Assembly (NCBI RefSeq): GCF_021029445.1
Contig: NZ_CP072610.1
Coordinates: 3,968,001 to 4,032,000, forward strand
Direction: 5' to 3'
Length of the DNA stretch: 64,000 nt
Source: Pseudomonas wenzhouensis
GTDB taxonomy: Bacteria > Pseudomonadota > Gammaproteobacteria > Pseudomonadales > Pseudomonadaceae
Positions within the stretch are counted from its first letter, which is position 1, and the number at the start of each line of letters is the position of its first letter. The notes under the pieces are model-generated. The model was not told where the DNA came from. It saw only the letters and a program-made list of their open reading frames with translations, and ran no database searches. Both the position numbers and the translations under genes were made by a program. Positions 49,677 through 59,273 of the stretch are shown piece by piece.

Positions 49677-51599
49677 ATGAGCATTTTCAGTCACTTCCAA
49701 CAACGTTTCGAGGCGACCCGCCAGGAGGAGTACTCACTGCAGGAGTACCTCGAACTGTGCAAGCAGGATCGCAGCGCCTATGCCACTGCGGCCGAGCGTC
49801 TGCTGATGGCCATCGGTGAGCCCGAACTGCTGGACACCTCCAGCGACCCACGCCTGTCACGCATCTTCTCCAACAAGGTGATCCGCCGTTATCCGGCCTT
49901 TGCCGACTTCCACGGCATGGAAGAGTGCATCGACCAGATCGTTTCCTACTTCCGCCACGCGGCGCAGGGGCTGGAGGAGAAGAAGCAGATCCTCTACCTG
50001 CTGGGCCCGGTGGGCGGCGGTAAATCCTCGCTGGCTGAAAAGCTCAAGCAACTGATGGAGAAGGTGCCCTTCTATGCCATCAAGGGTTCACCGGTATTCG
50101 AGTCACCGCTGGGGCTGTTCAACGCCACCGAGGACGGCGCCATCCTCGAAGAGGATTACGGTATCCCGCGCCGCTACCTCAACTCGATCATGTCGCCCTG
50201 GGCCACCAAGCGCCTGCAGGAGTTCGGCGGCGATATCAGCCAGTTCCGCGTGGTCAAACTGTATCCGTCGATCCTCAACCAGATTGCCGTGGCCAAGACC
50301 GAGCCGGGCGACGAGAACAACCAGGATATTTCCGCGCTGGTCGGCAAGGTGGATATCCGCAAGCTCGAGGAATACCCGCAGAACGACGCCGACGCCTACA
50401 GCTACTCGGGCGCGCTGTGCCGGGCCAACCAGGGCCTGATGGAATTCGTCGAGATGTTCAAGGCGCCGATCAAGGTGCTGCACCCGCTGCTGACCGCCAC
50501 CCAGGAAGGCAACTACAACAGCACCGAAGGCCTCGGTGCGATTCCCTACAGCGGCATCCTGCTGGCCCACTCCAACGAATCGGAATGGCACAGCTTCCGC
50601 AACAACAAGAACAACGAGGCCTTCATCGACCGCATCTACATCGTCAAGGTGCCCTACTGCCTGCGCGTCACCGATGAAATCCGCATCTACGACAAGCTGC
50701 TGATCAACAGCTCTCTGGCCAAGGCCCATTGCGCGCCGGACACGCTGAAGATGCTCGCGCAGTTCTCCGTCCTGTCGCGCCTGAAAGAGCCGGACAACTC
50801 CAATATCTACTCGAAGATGCGCGTCTACGACGGCGAAAACCTCAAGGACACCGACCCGAAAGCCAAGTCGATCCAGGAGTACCGCGACAGCGCCGGTGTC
50901 GATGAGGGCATGAATGGTCTGTCGACCCGCTTCGCCTTCAAGATCCTGTCCAAGGTGTTCAACTTCGACCCGCACGAGATCGCCGCCAACCCGGTGCACC
51001 TGCTGTACGTGCTGGAGCAGCAGATCGAGCAGGAACAGTTCCCGGCCGAGGTGCGCGAGCGCTACCTGCGCTACATCAAGGAATACCTGGCGCCGCGCTA
51101 TATCGAGTTCATCGGCAAGGAAATCCAGACCGCCTACCTGGAGTCCTACAGCGAATACGGGCAGAACATCTTCGATCGCTACGTGCTATATGCCGACTTC
51201 TGGATTCAGGACCAGGAGTACCGCGACCCGGAAACCGGCGAGATCCTCAACCGCGTGGCGCTCAACGAGGAACTGGAGAAGATCGAGAAGCCGGCCGGCA
51301 TCAGCAACCCGAAGGACTTCCGCAACGAGATCGTCAACTTCGTGCTGCGCGCCCGCGCCAACAACAACGGCAAGAACCCGACCTGGCTCAGCTACGAGAA
51401 GCTGCGCGTGGTGATCGAGAAGAAGATGTTCTCCAACACCGAGGACCTGCTCCCGGTCATCAGCTTCAACGCCAAGGGCAGCAAGGAGGATCAGCAGAAG
51501 CACAACGACTTCGTCAAACGCATGGTCGAGCGCGGCTACACCGAGAAGCAGGTGCGCCTGCTGTCGGAGTGGTACCTGCGGGTTCGCAAGTCTCAGTAA
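49677..51599 (+). CDS. prkA: PrkA/YeaG serine protein kinase
   Basis: A protein of 640 residues with an AAA-like N-terminal domain whose Walker A is GPVGGGKSS at about 109-117 and a C-terminal PrkA kinase-like domain. It is the first gene of the prkA-yeaH-spoVR set, which is linked with stationary phase, nitrogen starvation and stress in proteobacteria. The 283-base upstream region contains CTATTCT at 49499-49505, a fair RpoS-type -10, without a clear -35. A GAGGTGA ribosome site precedes the ATG. Confidence 0.95.
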   Translation: MSIFSHFQQRFEATRQEEYSLQEYLELCKQDRSAYATAAERLLMAIGEPELLDTSSDPRLSRIFSNKVIRRYPAFADFHGMEECIDQIVSYFRHAAQGLEEKKQILYLLGPVGGGKSSLAEKLKQLMEKVPFYAIKGSPVFESPLGLFNATEDGAILEEDYGIPRRYLNSIMSPWATKRLQEFGGDISQFRVVKLYPSILNQIAVAKTEPGDENNQDISALVGKVDIRKLEEYPQNDADAYSYSGALCRANQGLMEFVEMFKAPIKVLHPLLTATQEGNYNSTEGLGAIPYSGILLAHSNESEWHSFRNNKNNEAFIDRIYIVKVPYCLRVTDEIRIYDKLLINSSLAKAHCAPDTLKMLAQFSVLSRLKEPDNSNIYSKMRVYDGENLKDTDPKAKSIQEYRDSAGVDEGMNGLSTRFAFKILSKVFNFDPHEIAANPVHLLYVLEQQIEQEQFPAEVRERYLRYIKEYLAPRYIEFIGKEIQTAYLESYSEYGQNIFDRYVLYADFWIQDQEYRDPETGEILNRVALNEELEKIEKPAGISNPKDFRNEIVNFVLRARANNNGKNPTWLSYEKLRVVIEKKMFSNTEDLLPVISFNAKGSKEDQQKHNDFVKRMVERGYTEKQVRLLSEWYLRVRKSQ

Positions 51600-51673
51600 G
51601 CCCTGTCCGGCGCGCAGCCCGCGCCGGGTCATTCGCTGTCTGCCTTTGTTATGGGGCAGGCTAGGGAGATGTC

Positions 51674-52945
51674 ATGAGCTATGTGATCGACCGGCGCCTG
51701 AATGGCAAGAACAAGAGCACGGTGAACCGCCAGCGTTTCCTGCGGCGTTACCGTGAGCACATCAAGAAGGCGGTGGAGGAAGCCGTCAGCCGGCGCTCCA
51801 TCACCGACATGGAGCACGGCGAGCAGATCAGCATTCCTGGCCGTGATATCGACGAGCCGGTGCTGCACCATGGCCGTGGCGGCAAGCAGACCATCGTCCA
51901 CCCCGGCAACAAGGAGTTCACCACTGGCGAGCGCATTCCACGCCCGCAAGGCGGCGGCGCCGGCCGAGGCAGTGGCAAGGCGAGCAACTCCGGCGAAGGC
52001 ATGGACGAGTTCGTGTTCCAGATCACCCAGGAGGAGTTTCTCGACTTCATGTTCGAGGATCTGGAGTTGCCCAATCTGGTCAAGCGCCACCTGACGGGTG
52101 CGGAAACCTTCAAGACGGTGCGTGCCGGCATCAGTAACGAGGGCAACCCCTCGCGCATCAACATCGTCCGCACGCTGCGTTCGGCGCACGCGCGGCGTAT
52201 TGCCCTGTCAGGCTCCAGCCGCGCCAAGCTGCGCGAAGCCAAGGCCGAGCTGGAACGCCTGCGCCGCGAAGAGCCGGACAACTTCGGCGATATCCAGGCC
52301 ATCCAGGAGGAAATCGAACGCCTCAGCGCACGCATCCATCGCGTGCCGTTTCTCGACACCTTCGACCTCAAGTACAACCTGCTTACCAAACAGCCCAACC
52401 CCAGCTCCAAGGCGGTGATGTTCTGCCTGATGGACGTCTCCGGCTCGATGACCCAGGCCACCAAGGATGTGGCCAAGCGCTTCTTCATCCTCCTGTACCT
52501 GTTCCTCAAACGGAACTACGACAAGATCGACGTGGTGTTCATCCGCCACCACACCAGTGCCAAGGAAGTGGACGAGGAGGAGTTCTTCTACTCCCGCGAG
52601 ACCGGCGGCACCATCGTCTCCAGCGCCCTGAAGCTGATGCAGGAGGTGATGGCCGAGCGCTATCCGGTCAACGAGTGGAACATCTATGCCGCGCAGGCGT
52701 CGGACGGCGACAACTGGAACGACGACTCGCCGGTATGCCGGGATATATTGATCAACCAGATCATGCCGTTCGTGCAGTACTTCACCTACGTCGAGATCAC
52801 CCCGCGCGAGCACCAGGCGCTGTGGTTCGAGTACGAGCAGGTGGCCGGAGCCTTCGCCGACAGCTTCGCCCAGCAGCAACTGGTGTCCGCTGCGGACATC
52901 TACCCGGTGTTCCGTGAACTGTTCCAGCGCCGTCTGGTGAGTTGA
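51674..52945 (+). CDS. yeaH: YeaH/DUF444 von Willebrand A-domain protein
   Basis: A protein of 423 residues. The N-terminal half is basic with a Gly/Ser-rich linker (about 95-115). The C-terminal half is a VWA domain with the metal-ion-dependent adhesion site DVSGSMT starting at residue 254. It is the fixed neighbour of prkA and spoVR. It is probably an adaptor for the PrkA ATPase, by analogy to other AAA-VWA pairs; this is inference. Confidence 0.93.
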   Translation: MSYVIDRRLNGKNKSTVNRQRFLRRYREHIKKAVEEAVSRRSITDMEHGEQISIPGRDIDEPVLHHGRGGKQTIVHPGNKEFTTGERIPRPQGGGAGRGSGKASNSGEGMDEFVFQITQEEFLDFMFEDLELPNLVKRHLTGAETFKTVRAGISNEGNPSRINIVRTLRSAHARRIALSGSSRAKLREAKAELERLRREEPDNFGDIQAIQEEIERLSARIHRVPFLDTFDLKYNLLTKQPNPSSKAVMFCLMDVSGSMTQATKDVAKRFFILLYLFLKRNYDKIDVVFIRHHTSAKEVDEEEFFYSRETGGTIVSSALKLMQEVMAERYPVNEWNIYAAQASDGDNWNDDSPVCRDILINQIMPFVQYFTYVEITPREHQALWFEYEQVAGAFADSFAQQQLVSAADIYPVFRELFQRRLVS

Positions 52946-52954
52946 GGAGCTGCC

Positions 52955-54520
52955 ATGAGCGCCACCGCCAAGAAACGCCAACCGATCTCCACCGGTTCGG
53001 AATGGACCTTCGACCTGATTCGCCAATACGACAAGGAAATCGCGCGTATCGCCGAACGCTACGCGCTGGACACCTACCCCAACCAGATCGAAGTGATCAC
53101 CGCCGAGCAGATGATGGATGCCTACGCCTCGGTCGGCATGCCGCTGGGCTATCATCACTGGTCTTACGGCAAGCACTTCCTCGCCACCGAAAAAGGCTAC
53201 AAGCGCGGGCAGATGGGCCTGGCCTACGAGATCGTGATCAACTCCGATCCGTGCATCGCCTACCTGATGGAGGAGAACACCATCTGCATGCAGGCGCTGG
53301 TGATCGCCCACGCCTGCTACGGCCACAACAGCTTCTTCAAGGGCAACTACCTATTCCGCACCTGGACCGACGCCAGCTCGATCATCGACTACCTGGTGTT
53401 CGCCAAGCAGTACATCATGCAGTGCGAGGAGCGTTACGGCATCGACGCGGTGGAGGAACTGCTCGACTCCTGCCACGCGCTGATGAACTACGGCGTCGAC
53501 CGCTACAAGCGACCCTATCCCATCTCCGCCGAGGAAGAGCGGCGCCGGCAGAAGGAGCGCGAAGAACACCTGCAGAAGCAGATCAACGATCTGTGGCGCA
53601 CCATTCCCAAAAGTGCTGACAAGGGCGGCGAGAAGGACAGCAAGCGTTTCCCCGCCGAACCACAGGAGAACATCCTCTATTTTCTGGAAAAACACGCGCC
53701 CCTGCTGGAACCCTGGCAGCGTGAGGTGATCCGCATCGTGCGCAAGATCGCCCAGTATTTCTACCCGCAACGCCAGACTCAGGTGATGAACGAAGGCTGG
53801 GCCACCTTCTGGCACTACACCCTGATGAACGACCTGTATGACGAAGGCCTGGTTACCGACGGCTTCATGATGGAGTTCCTGCAGTCGCACACCAGCGTGG
53901 TCTACCAGCCACCGTTCGACAGCTCCTACTACAGCGGCATCAATCCCTATGCTCTGGGTTTTGCCATGTACCGCGACATTCGCCGCATGTGCGAGAACCC
54001 CACCGAGGAAGACAAGCGCTGGTTCCCCGACATCGCCGGCAGCGACTGGCTGACCACGCTCAAGTTCGCCATGACCAGCTTCAAGGACGAGAGCTTCATC
54101 CTGCAGTTCCTCTCACCCAAGGTGATTCGCGACTTCAAACTGTTCAGCATTCTCGACGACGACCAGAAGGACGAACTGCTGGTGCCGGCCATCCATGACG
54201 AACCTGGTTACCGCACCATCCGCGAATTGCTCGCCGCACAATACAACCTGGGCAACCGCGAACCCAACGTACAGATCTGGAACATCGACCGCCGTGGCGA
54301 CCGCTCGCTGACCCTGCGCCACCAGCAGCACGACCGCAAACCACTGGGCGACTCCACTGGCGAGGTGCTCAAGCACCTGCACCGGCTGTGGGGCTTCGAT
54401 ATCCATCTGGAGGTGTGCCAGGGCGATCAGTTGATCACCACTCAGCATGTGCCACCGCGCGGCAGTTCTGAGAGCGACAGCGACTACCCGAGGCTGGATC
54501 TGATCATCCCGCCGATTTGA
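52955..54520 (+). CDS. spoVR: SpoVR family protein
   Basis: A protein of 521 residues that begins MSATAKKRQPISTGSEWTF, with the conserved YPNQIEVITAEQMMDAYASV and several His/Glu-rich blocks (GYHHWSYGKHF, NEGWATFWHY) that look metal-binding. It is named after a Bacillus spore-cortex gene, but in Gram-negatives it travels with prkA-yeaH. It starts 9 bases after yeaH. Confidence 0.94.
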   Translation: MSATAKKRQPISTGSEWTFDLIRQYDKEIARIAERYALDTYPNQIEVITAEQMMDAYASVGMPLGYHHWSYGKHFLATEKGYKRGQMGLAYEIVINSDPCIAYLMEENTICMQALVIAHACYGHNSFFKGNYLFRTWTDASSIIDYLVFAKQYIMQCEERYGIDAVEELLDSCHALMNYGVDRYKRPYPISAEEERRRQKEREEHLQKQINDLWRTIPKSADKGGEKDSKRFPAEPQENILYFLEKHAPLLEPWQREVIRIVRKIAQYFYPQRQTQVMNEGWATFWHYTLMNDLYDEGLVTDGFMMEFLQSHTSVVYQPPFDSSYYSGINPYALGFAMYRDIRRMCENPTEEDKRWFPDIAGSDWLTTLKFAMTSFKDESFILQFLSPKVIRDFKLFSILDDDQKDELLVPAIHDEPGYRTIRELLAAQYNLGNREPNVQIWNIDRRGDRSLTLRHQQHDRKPLGDSTGEVLKHLHRLWGFDIHLEVCQGDQLITTQHVPPRGSSESDSDYPRLDLIIPPI

Positions 54521-54632
54521 GCGGTTGCTGGTCCAGATGCCGGCCATGACCACGCCCTGACCTATATACCGACCCGCACGGCGCGCCCCACCTCGATCTT
54601 CGGTATCCTCTGCGCTCAGTGGAGGAACATAC

Positions 54633-55853
54633 ATGCAGATATACAAAGTCGGCGGCGCGGTGCGTGATCGCCTGCTCGGTCGCCCCGTCAGTGAAGTGGA
54701 CTGGGTCGTGGTCGGCGCCAGCGCCGAGCAGATGCTGGAGCTCGGCTATCGCCCGGTGGGCGCCGACTTTCCGGTGTTCCTGCACCCGCAAACGGGCGAG
54801 GAGTACGCACTGGCCCGCACCGAGCGCAAGAGCGGGCGCGGCTATGGCGGCTTCACCTTCCATGCCAGCCCCGAGGTCACACTGGAACAAGACCTGATCC
54901 GCCGCGACCTCAGCGTCAACGCCATGGCCGAGGATGATCACGGCAACCTGATCGATCCCTATGGTGGCCAGCACGATCTTGAAGCCCGCATACTGCGCCA
55001 CGTTTCGCCGGCATTCGCCGAAGATCCGCTACGCATACTGCGTGTCGCCCGCTTCGCCGCCCGCTATGCGCCGCTCGGTTTCAGCGTCGCACCCGAAACC
55101 CTGGCACTGATGCGTGAGCTGGCAGAATCCGGCGAGCTGACCCACCTCACCGCTGAACGCAGTTGGAAGGAAATCTCCCGCGCCCTGATGGAGTCGCGTC
55201 CGGACGTGTTCATCCAGGTGCTGCGCGATTGCGGCGCACTGGCAGCCCTGCTACCCGAGGTGGACGACCTGTTCGGCGTACCGCAACCAGCAGCGCATCA
55301 CCCGGAAATCGATACCGGCGTGCATGTACTCAGCGTGCTGCTGCAATGTGCCGAGCACGACCAACCGCTGAACGTGCGCTGGGCCTGCCTGCTGCACGAC
55401 GTCGGCAAAGGCCTGACGCCGGAAGCCGAGTGGCCACGGCATATCGCCCATGAGCACAAGGGGCTGCGTCTGATCCAGGCGATCAACGCACGCTGCAAGG
55501 CACCGCGTGACTGCGCCGAGCTGGCCATGCTGGTCGGTGAGTTTCATACCCACGGGCATCGCGCGCTGGAGTTGCGACCCTCGACACTACTGGAACTGCT
55601 GCAACGCTTCGACGTGTTCCGCCGCCCGCAGCGCTTCGTCGAATTCGTCGCCGCCTGCGAGATGGACGCGCGTGGTCGCCTGGGTCTGGAGCAGCGCGAT
55701 TATCCACAAGCTGCTTACCTGCTCGGTGCGGCCGAAGCAGCGCGGCAGGTGCCGGTCAAACCGCTCGTGGAGAAGGGATTCAAAGGGGCGGAGCTAGGCG
55801 AAGCGCTCAACCGCGAGCGCCTACAAGCGCTCAAGATCTACAAGGACCAATAG
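54633..55853 (+). CDS. cca: CCA-adding enzyme with HD domain
   Basis: Repairs the 3'-CCA of tRNA. It is 406 residues and class II. It has nucleotidyltransferase [10 protein letters not shown] with metal Asp pair in VSEVDWVVV, motif [16 protein letters not shown], and an HD hydrolase domain near residue 225 onward ([11 protein letters not shown]). A strong GGAGGA ribosome site precedes the ATG. Confidence 0.95.
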   Translation: MQIYKVGGAVRDRLLGRPVSEVDWVVVGASAEQMLELGYRPVGADFPVFLHPQTGEEYALARTERKSGRGYGGFTFHASPEVTLEQDLIRRDLSVNAMAEDDHGNLIDPYGGQHDLEARILRHVSPAFAEDPLRILRVARFAARYAPLGFSVAPETLALMRELAESGELTHLTAERSWKEISRALMESRPDVFIQVLRDCGALAALLPEVDDLFGVPQPAAHHPEIDTGVHVLSVLLQCAEHDQPLNVRWACLLHDVGKGLTPEAEWPRHIAHEHKGLRLIQAINARCKAPRDCAELAMLVGEFHTHGHRALELRPSTLLELLQRFDVFRRPQRFVEFVAACEMDARGRLGLEQRDYPQAAYLLGAAEAARQVPVKPLVEKGFKGAELGEALNRERLQALKIYKDQ

Positions 55854-55871
55854 CCTTGTTGGCGCCGCGCT

Positions 55872-56055
55872 GCGAATCGTAGCCAGGCCGCAAATCTTTC
55901 TAAACGGCCACAATCGCTTTCGCCCCGGGGCGGGGCTCCTACACCAATATGCGCCCTCCCTGTAGGAGCCGCGCCTCGCGGCGAATCGTGGCCAGGCCGC
56001 AAATCTGCCTGAACGGCCACAATCGTTTTCGCCCCCCGGGGCGGGGCTCCTACAC
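55872..56055. repeat. Tandem pair of a 109-base-period REP-like unit
   Basis: GCGAATCGT-GCCAGGCCGCAAATCT begins at 55872 and again at 55981 (one base differs). Each unit runs on through AACGGCCACAATCG and CGCCCC...GGGGCGGGGCTCCTACAC. CTGTAGGAGCCGCGCCTCG just before the second unit is a typical Pseudomonas REP. It fills most of the 265-base gap between the convergent cca and folK. Confidence 0.8.
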
Positions 56056-56118
56056 AGGCGCGCGATCAAACAGAAACAGGCCGTAGCCCGGATGCAATCC
56101 GGGGCGATTTGAGGCCGC

Positions 56119-56652
56119 CTACGCAGGGCGCGCCTGCAGCAACTCTGGCGGCGTCAACTCGGTGCCACGCCACTGGAATGCCGCTGGCCACAACTGCTGA
56201 TCGATCTGCGCCGAAGCCCACAGCTCGGCGAACGAACGACCATCGACAGGGTGCTGCAGTTGCGGCGCCAGCAGCGCCAGCGGCCAGAGTACGAAGGCGT
56301 TCTTGAGAATCTCCGCGCGCGGCAGGATCAGGCCGTTGAAGTTGCCGACCTGCTCGCCAAACAGCAGCACATCGATATCCAGCGGCAAGCCCTTGCGATC
56401 CGGTGCATAGCGGCCATTGTCGGCCTCGATAAACTTCAGCCGGCGATCCAGCTCCAGCAGTGACAGCTCGGTATCGCCAACTACCACCAGATTGAAGAAG
56501 TTGCCGCTCTTGATGCCCACCGCATGGCTTTCGAACACCGGCGAACAGCGCATATCACTGAGCAGCCCCGCCAGTGCATCGAGGCCGGCAACGAGGTGAG
56601 GCTCACGCTCGATATTGCTGCCAAGGCCGAGAAAGACCCGTGTCAGAGACAT
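56119..56652 (-). CDS. folK: 2-amino-4-hydroxy-6-hydroxymethyldihydropteridine pyrophosphokinase
   Basis: Folate synthesis: pyrophosphorylates the hydroxymethylpterin. It is 177 residues with the family start FLGLGSNIEREPHL, NLVV in the pterin site and PLDIDVLLFG with LPRAEI. It overlaps folB by 10 bases. Confidence 0.94.
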   Translation of the reverse strand: MSLTRVFLGLGSNIEREPHLVAGLDALAGLLSDMRCSPVFESHAVGIKSGNFFNLVVVGDTELSLLELDRRLKFIEADNGRYAPDRKGLPLDIDVLLFGEQVGNFNGLILPRAEILKNAFVLWPLALLAPQLQHPVDGRSFAELWASAQIDQQLWPAAFQWRGTELTPPELLQARPA

Positions 56653-56999
56653 CCGCGCTCGATCTCCACGCCCACGCCGCCGCGTGCGGCTGGCACTGCA
56701 CCGGGCTTGGTCAGCTTCAGGCGCATCCAGGGAATGTTGAACTCGTCCATCAGGGTCTGCACCAGCCGTTCGGCGAAGGTCTCGACCAGGATGAACTGCG
56801 ATTCAGCGGCGAAGGCCTGAATGCGCGTGGACACGCTGGCGTAGTCGAGTGCCAGGTTAAGGTCGTCGCCAGCGGCGGCTGGGCGGTTATCCCAGGCCAT
56901 CTGCAAGTCCAGACGCAGGCACTGGCGAATGTCGCGCTCCCAATCGTAGGCGCCGATCACCGTATCGACTTCCAGCCCCTCGATAAATACTCTGTCCAC
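56643..56999 (-). CDS. folB: Dihydroneopterin aldolase
   Basis: Folate synthesis: cleaves dihydroneopterin. It is 118 residues. The GTG at 56999 (reading VDRVFIEGLEVDTVIGAYDW) has GGAGAG upstream and matches relatives. A longer frame from 57092 would overlap the plsY start region. Conserved LALDYASVSTRI and LVETFAERL are seen. It is in an operon with folK. Confidence 0.93.
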   Translation of the reverse strand: MDRVFIEGLEVDTVIGAYDWERDIRQCLRLDLQMAWDNRPAAAGDDLNLALDYASVSTRIQAFAAESQFILVETFAERLVQTLMDEFNIPWMRLKLTKPGAVPAARGGVGVEIERGCL

Positions 57000-57073
57000 C
57001 ACACTCTCCGCGCCACGACAAGGGCGCTGCACCTCGTTAGAATCGGGCCACCCCATGCCCTGGAATGGCCACC

Positions 57074-57643
57074 ATGTTCTGGCTTCTGGCAATCCTTGCC
57101 TACCTGCTCGGTTCGCTGTCCTTCGCCATCCTGCTCAGCCGACTTGCCGGCGGGCCGGATCCGCGCGCCAGCGGCTCGGGCAACCCCGGCGCCACCAACA
57201 TGCTGCGCGTCGCTGGCAAGAAACTCGCCGTCATGACGCTGCTCGGCGACCTGCTCAAGGGCGTGCTGCCCATCCTGATCGCCAAGTTGTTCGGCCTCAG
57301 CCTGCATCAGCAAGCCTGGATCGGCCTGGCGGCAGTCGTCGGCCATCTTTATCCACTGTACTTCCGTTTTCGCGGTGGCAAGGGCGTTGCCACTGCCGCC
57401 GGCATGCTGCTCGGCCTCTACCCGCCCGCCGCCTTGCTCGCCCTGGCCGCCTGGGCGCTGGTGTTCCTGCTGACGCGCACCAGCTCGCTGGCCTCGCTGA
57501 TCGCTACGCCGCTGACGTTACCGCTGCTGGCCTGGCAACAACCGGCGGCCTTGCTAGCGGCCTGCGTACTCACCGGATTGATCGTCTGGCGTCACCGCAG
57601 CAACCTGCGCGATCTGTTCGCCGGCCGCGAGCGGCGCTTCTAA
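57074..57643 (+). CDS. plsY: Glycerol-3-phosphate acyltransferase PlsY
   Basis: First acylation in phospholipid synthesis, using acyl-phosphate. It is 189 residues with about five helices. The three motifs are [27 protein letters not shown] and, near the C-terminus, [13 protein letters not shown]. It starts at the ATG at 57074, three codons after another ATG at 57065. It is divergent from folB. Confidence 0.94.
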   Translation: MFWLLAILAYLLGSLSFAILLSRLAGGPDPRASGSGNPGATNMLRVAGKKLAVMTLLGDLLKGVLPILIAKLFGLSLHQQAWIGLAAVVGHLYPLYFRFRGGKGVATAAGMLLGLYPPAALLALAAWALVFLLTRTSSLASLIATPLTLPLLAWQQPAALLAACVLTGLIVWRHRSNLRDLFAGRERRF

Positions 57644-57697
57644 GCAGGCGCTCTCACCACAAATCGTGGCGCAAGCATTGCCCACGCGATAAACGAC

Positions 57698-58723
57698 TTA
57701 AATCGCCGGCAGCGACTCCATCGGCCAGCGCGCCTGCACCTTGATCGCCAGATCCTCATGCTGCCCGGCCAGCAAACGCTGGCACCCGGCGTAGGCGATC
57801 ATCGCGCCATTGTCGGTGCAGAAACGTGGCCGTGCGTAGAACACCTTGCCCTTCATCTCACCCAACATGCGCTCCAGATGCTCGCGCAGCGCCTTGTTGG
57901 CACTCACGCCACCAGCGATCACCAGGCTATTGAGCCCGCTCTGCTTGAGCGCACGTTTGCACTTGATGGTCAGCGTCTCAACCACCGCCTGCTGGAAGGC
58001 CAGGGCGATATCGCGGCGGGCCTGGTCAAGGTCGTCATCGCTGTCACGGCATTGCTGCCAGGTATTCAGGGCGAAGGTCTTCAGACCGCTGAAACTGAAA
58101 TCCAGCCCCGGACGGTCGGTCATCGGCCTGGGGAAGACGAAGCGTCCCGGCGTCCCCTGTTCAGCCAGCTTGGCGATCTCCGGGCCGCCGGGATAATTTA
58201 GGCCCATCAGCTTGGCCGTCTTGTCGAAGGCTTCACCGGCCGCGTCGTCCAGCGATTCGCCGAGCAACTGGTACTGGCCGATGCCATCGACGCGCACCAG
58301 TTGGGTATGGCCACCGGAGACCAGCAAGGCGACGAACGGAAAGGCCGGCGGCCGCTCTTCCAGCATCGGCGCCAGTAGATGACCTTCCATATGATGCACG
58401 CCCACGGCCGGCACGCCCCAGGCAAAGGCCAGCGCCTGCGCGCAGGAGGCGCCGACCAACAGTGCGCCGACCAACCCCGGCCCTGCCGTATACGCCAGTG
58501 CGTCGATATCGCCGGGCTGTTTGCCCGCCTCATCCAGCACCTGGCGGATCAGTGGCAGCATGCGCTTGACGTGATCGCGCGACGCCAATTCGGGCACCAC
58601 GCCGCCATAAACGCGATGCAGGTCGATCTGGCTGAACAGGGCGTCGGCCAGCAGACCGCGCTCGCTGTCATACAGCGCGACGCCGGTTTCATCACAGGAG
58701 GTTTCCAATCCCAGTACGAGCAT
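57698..58723 (-). CDS. tsaD: tRNA N6-threonylcarbamoyladenosine transferase
   Basis: Makes t6A37 in tRNA with TsaB/TsaE. It is 341 residues with [13 protein letters not shown] at the N-terminus, the metal-binding [10 protein letters not shown] and [11 protein letters not shown]. The ATG at 58723 gives the family length; the frame has 11 further codons upstream. It is divergent from rpsU across a 203-base region that should carry the promoter of the rpsU-dnaG-rpoD operon. Confidence 0.96.
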   Translation of the reverse strand: MLVLGLETSCDETGVALYDSERGLLADALFSQIDLHRVYGGVVPELASRDHVKRMLPLIRQVLDEAGKQPGDIDALAYTAGPGLVGALLVGASCAQALAFAWGVPAVGVHHMEGHLLAPMLEERPPAFPFVALLVSGGHTQLVRVDGIGQYQLLGESLDDAAGEAFDKTAKLMGLNYPGGPEIAKLAEQGTPGRFVFPRPMTDRPGLDFSFSGLKTFALNTWQQCRDSDDDLDQARRDIALAFQQAVVETLTIKCKRALKQSGLNSLVIAGGVSANKALREHLERMLGEMKGKVFYARPRFCTDNGAMIAYAGCQRLLAGQHEDLAIKVQARWPMESLPAI

Positions 58724-58926
58724 GGAGCTTGAGCCTTGATTTGCCGCGTGGAACAAAGGCGCGCATGATAAGCGCCGCCCGGCGGAGCGGCCAGCGCTTT
58801 TCGATCAGAGGCCTTTGCATTCCTCGGCGCGAGGCGGTAACATCCGCAACCCTTGAAAACCGACGCATCCCGAGCCAACTGCCGGGCACGCGTTGAAACC
58901 GGTAATTGAAAATAGGTACGACCTGG

Positions 58927-59142
58927 ATGCCAGCCGTCAAAGTTAAAGAGAACGAACCCTTCGACGTAGCCCTGCGTCGTTTCAAGCGCTCCTGCGAAAA
59001 AGCCGGTGTACTGGCTGAAGTCCGTAGCCGCGAATTCTACGAAAAGCCGACCGCCGAGCGTAAGCGCAAGGCCGCTGCCGCTGTTAAGCGTCACGCCAAG
59101 AAAGTGCAGCGCGAGCAGCGTCGCAGCGTTCGCCTGTACTAA
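58927..59142 (+). CDS. rpsU: 30S ribosomal protein S21
   Basis: A protein of 71 residues, highly basic, [20 protein letters not shown] at the N-terminus. It is the first gene of the macromolecular synthesis operon rpsU-dnaG-rpoD. A hairpin terminator follows within the operon and should lower dnaG expression relative to S21. Confidence 0.98.
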   Translation: MPAVKVKENEPFDVALRRFKRSCEKAGVLAEVRSREFYEKPTAERKRKAAAAVKRHAKKVQREQRRSVRLY

Positions 59143-59161
59143 TCCGTACACGCAACGCCCG

Positions 59162-59192
59162 AATGCCCGGCCTGTGCCGGGCATTGCTTTTT
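59162..59192 (+). terminator. Intra-operon terminator between rpsU and dnaG
   Basis: A 10-bp perfect stem AATGCCCGGC / GCCGGGCATT with loop CTGT, then GCTTTTT. It has the position and role of the E. coli operon's partial terminator. Confidence 0.88.
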
Positions 59193-59273
59193 CAGGAACT
59201 CCGCCTCACCTCGGGTGAACAGCGGAGTTTTCTGCTTTCTGAGTGCCCACCTGGGCGACTATGCTGAGCACCT

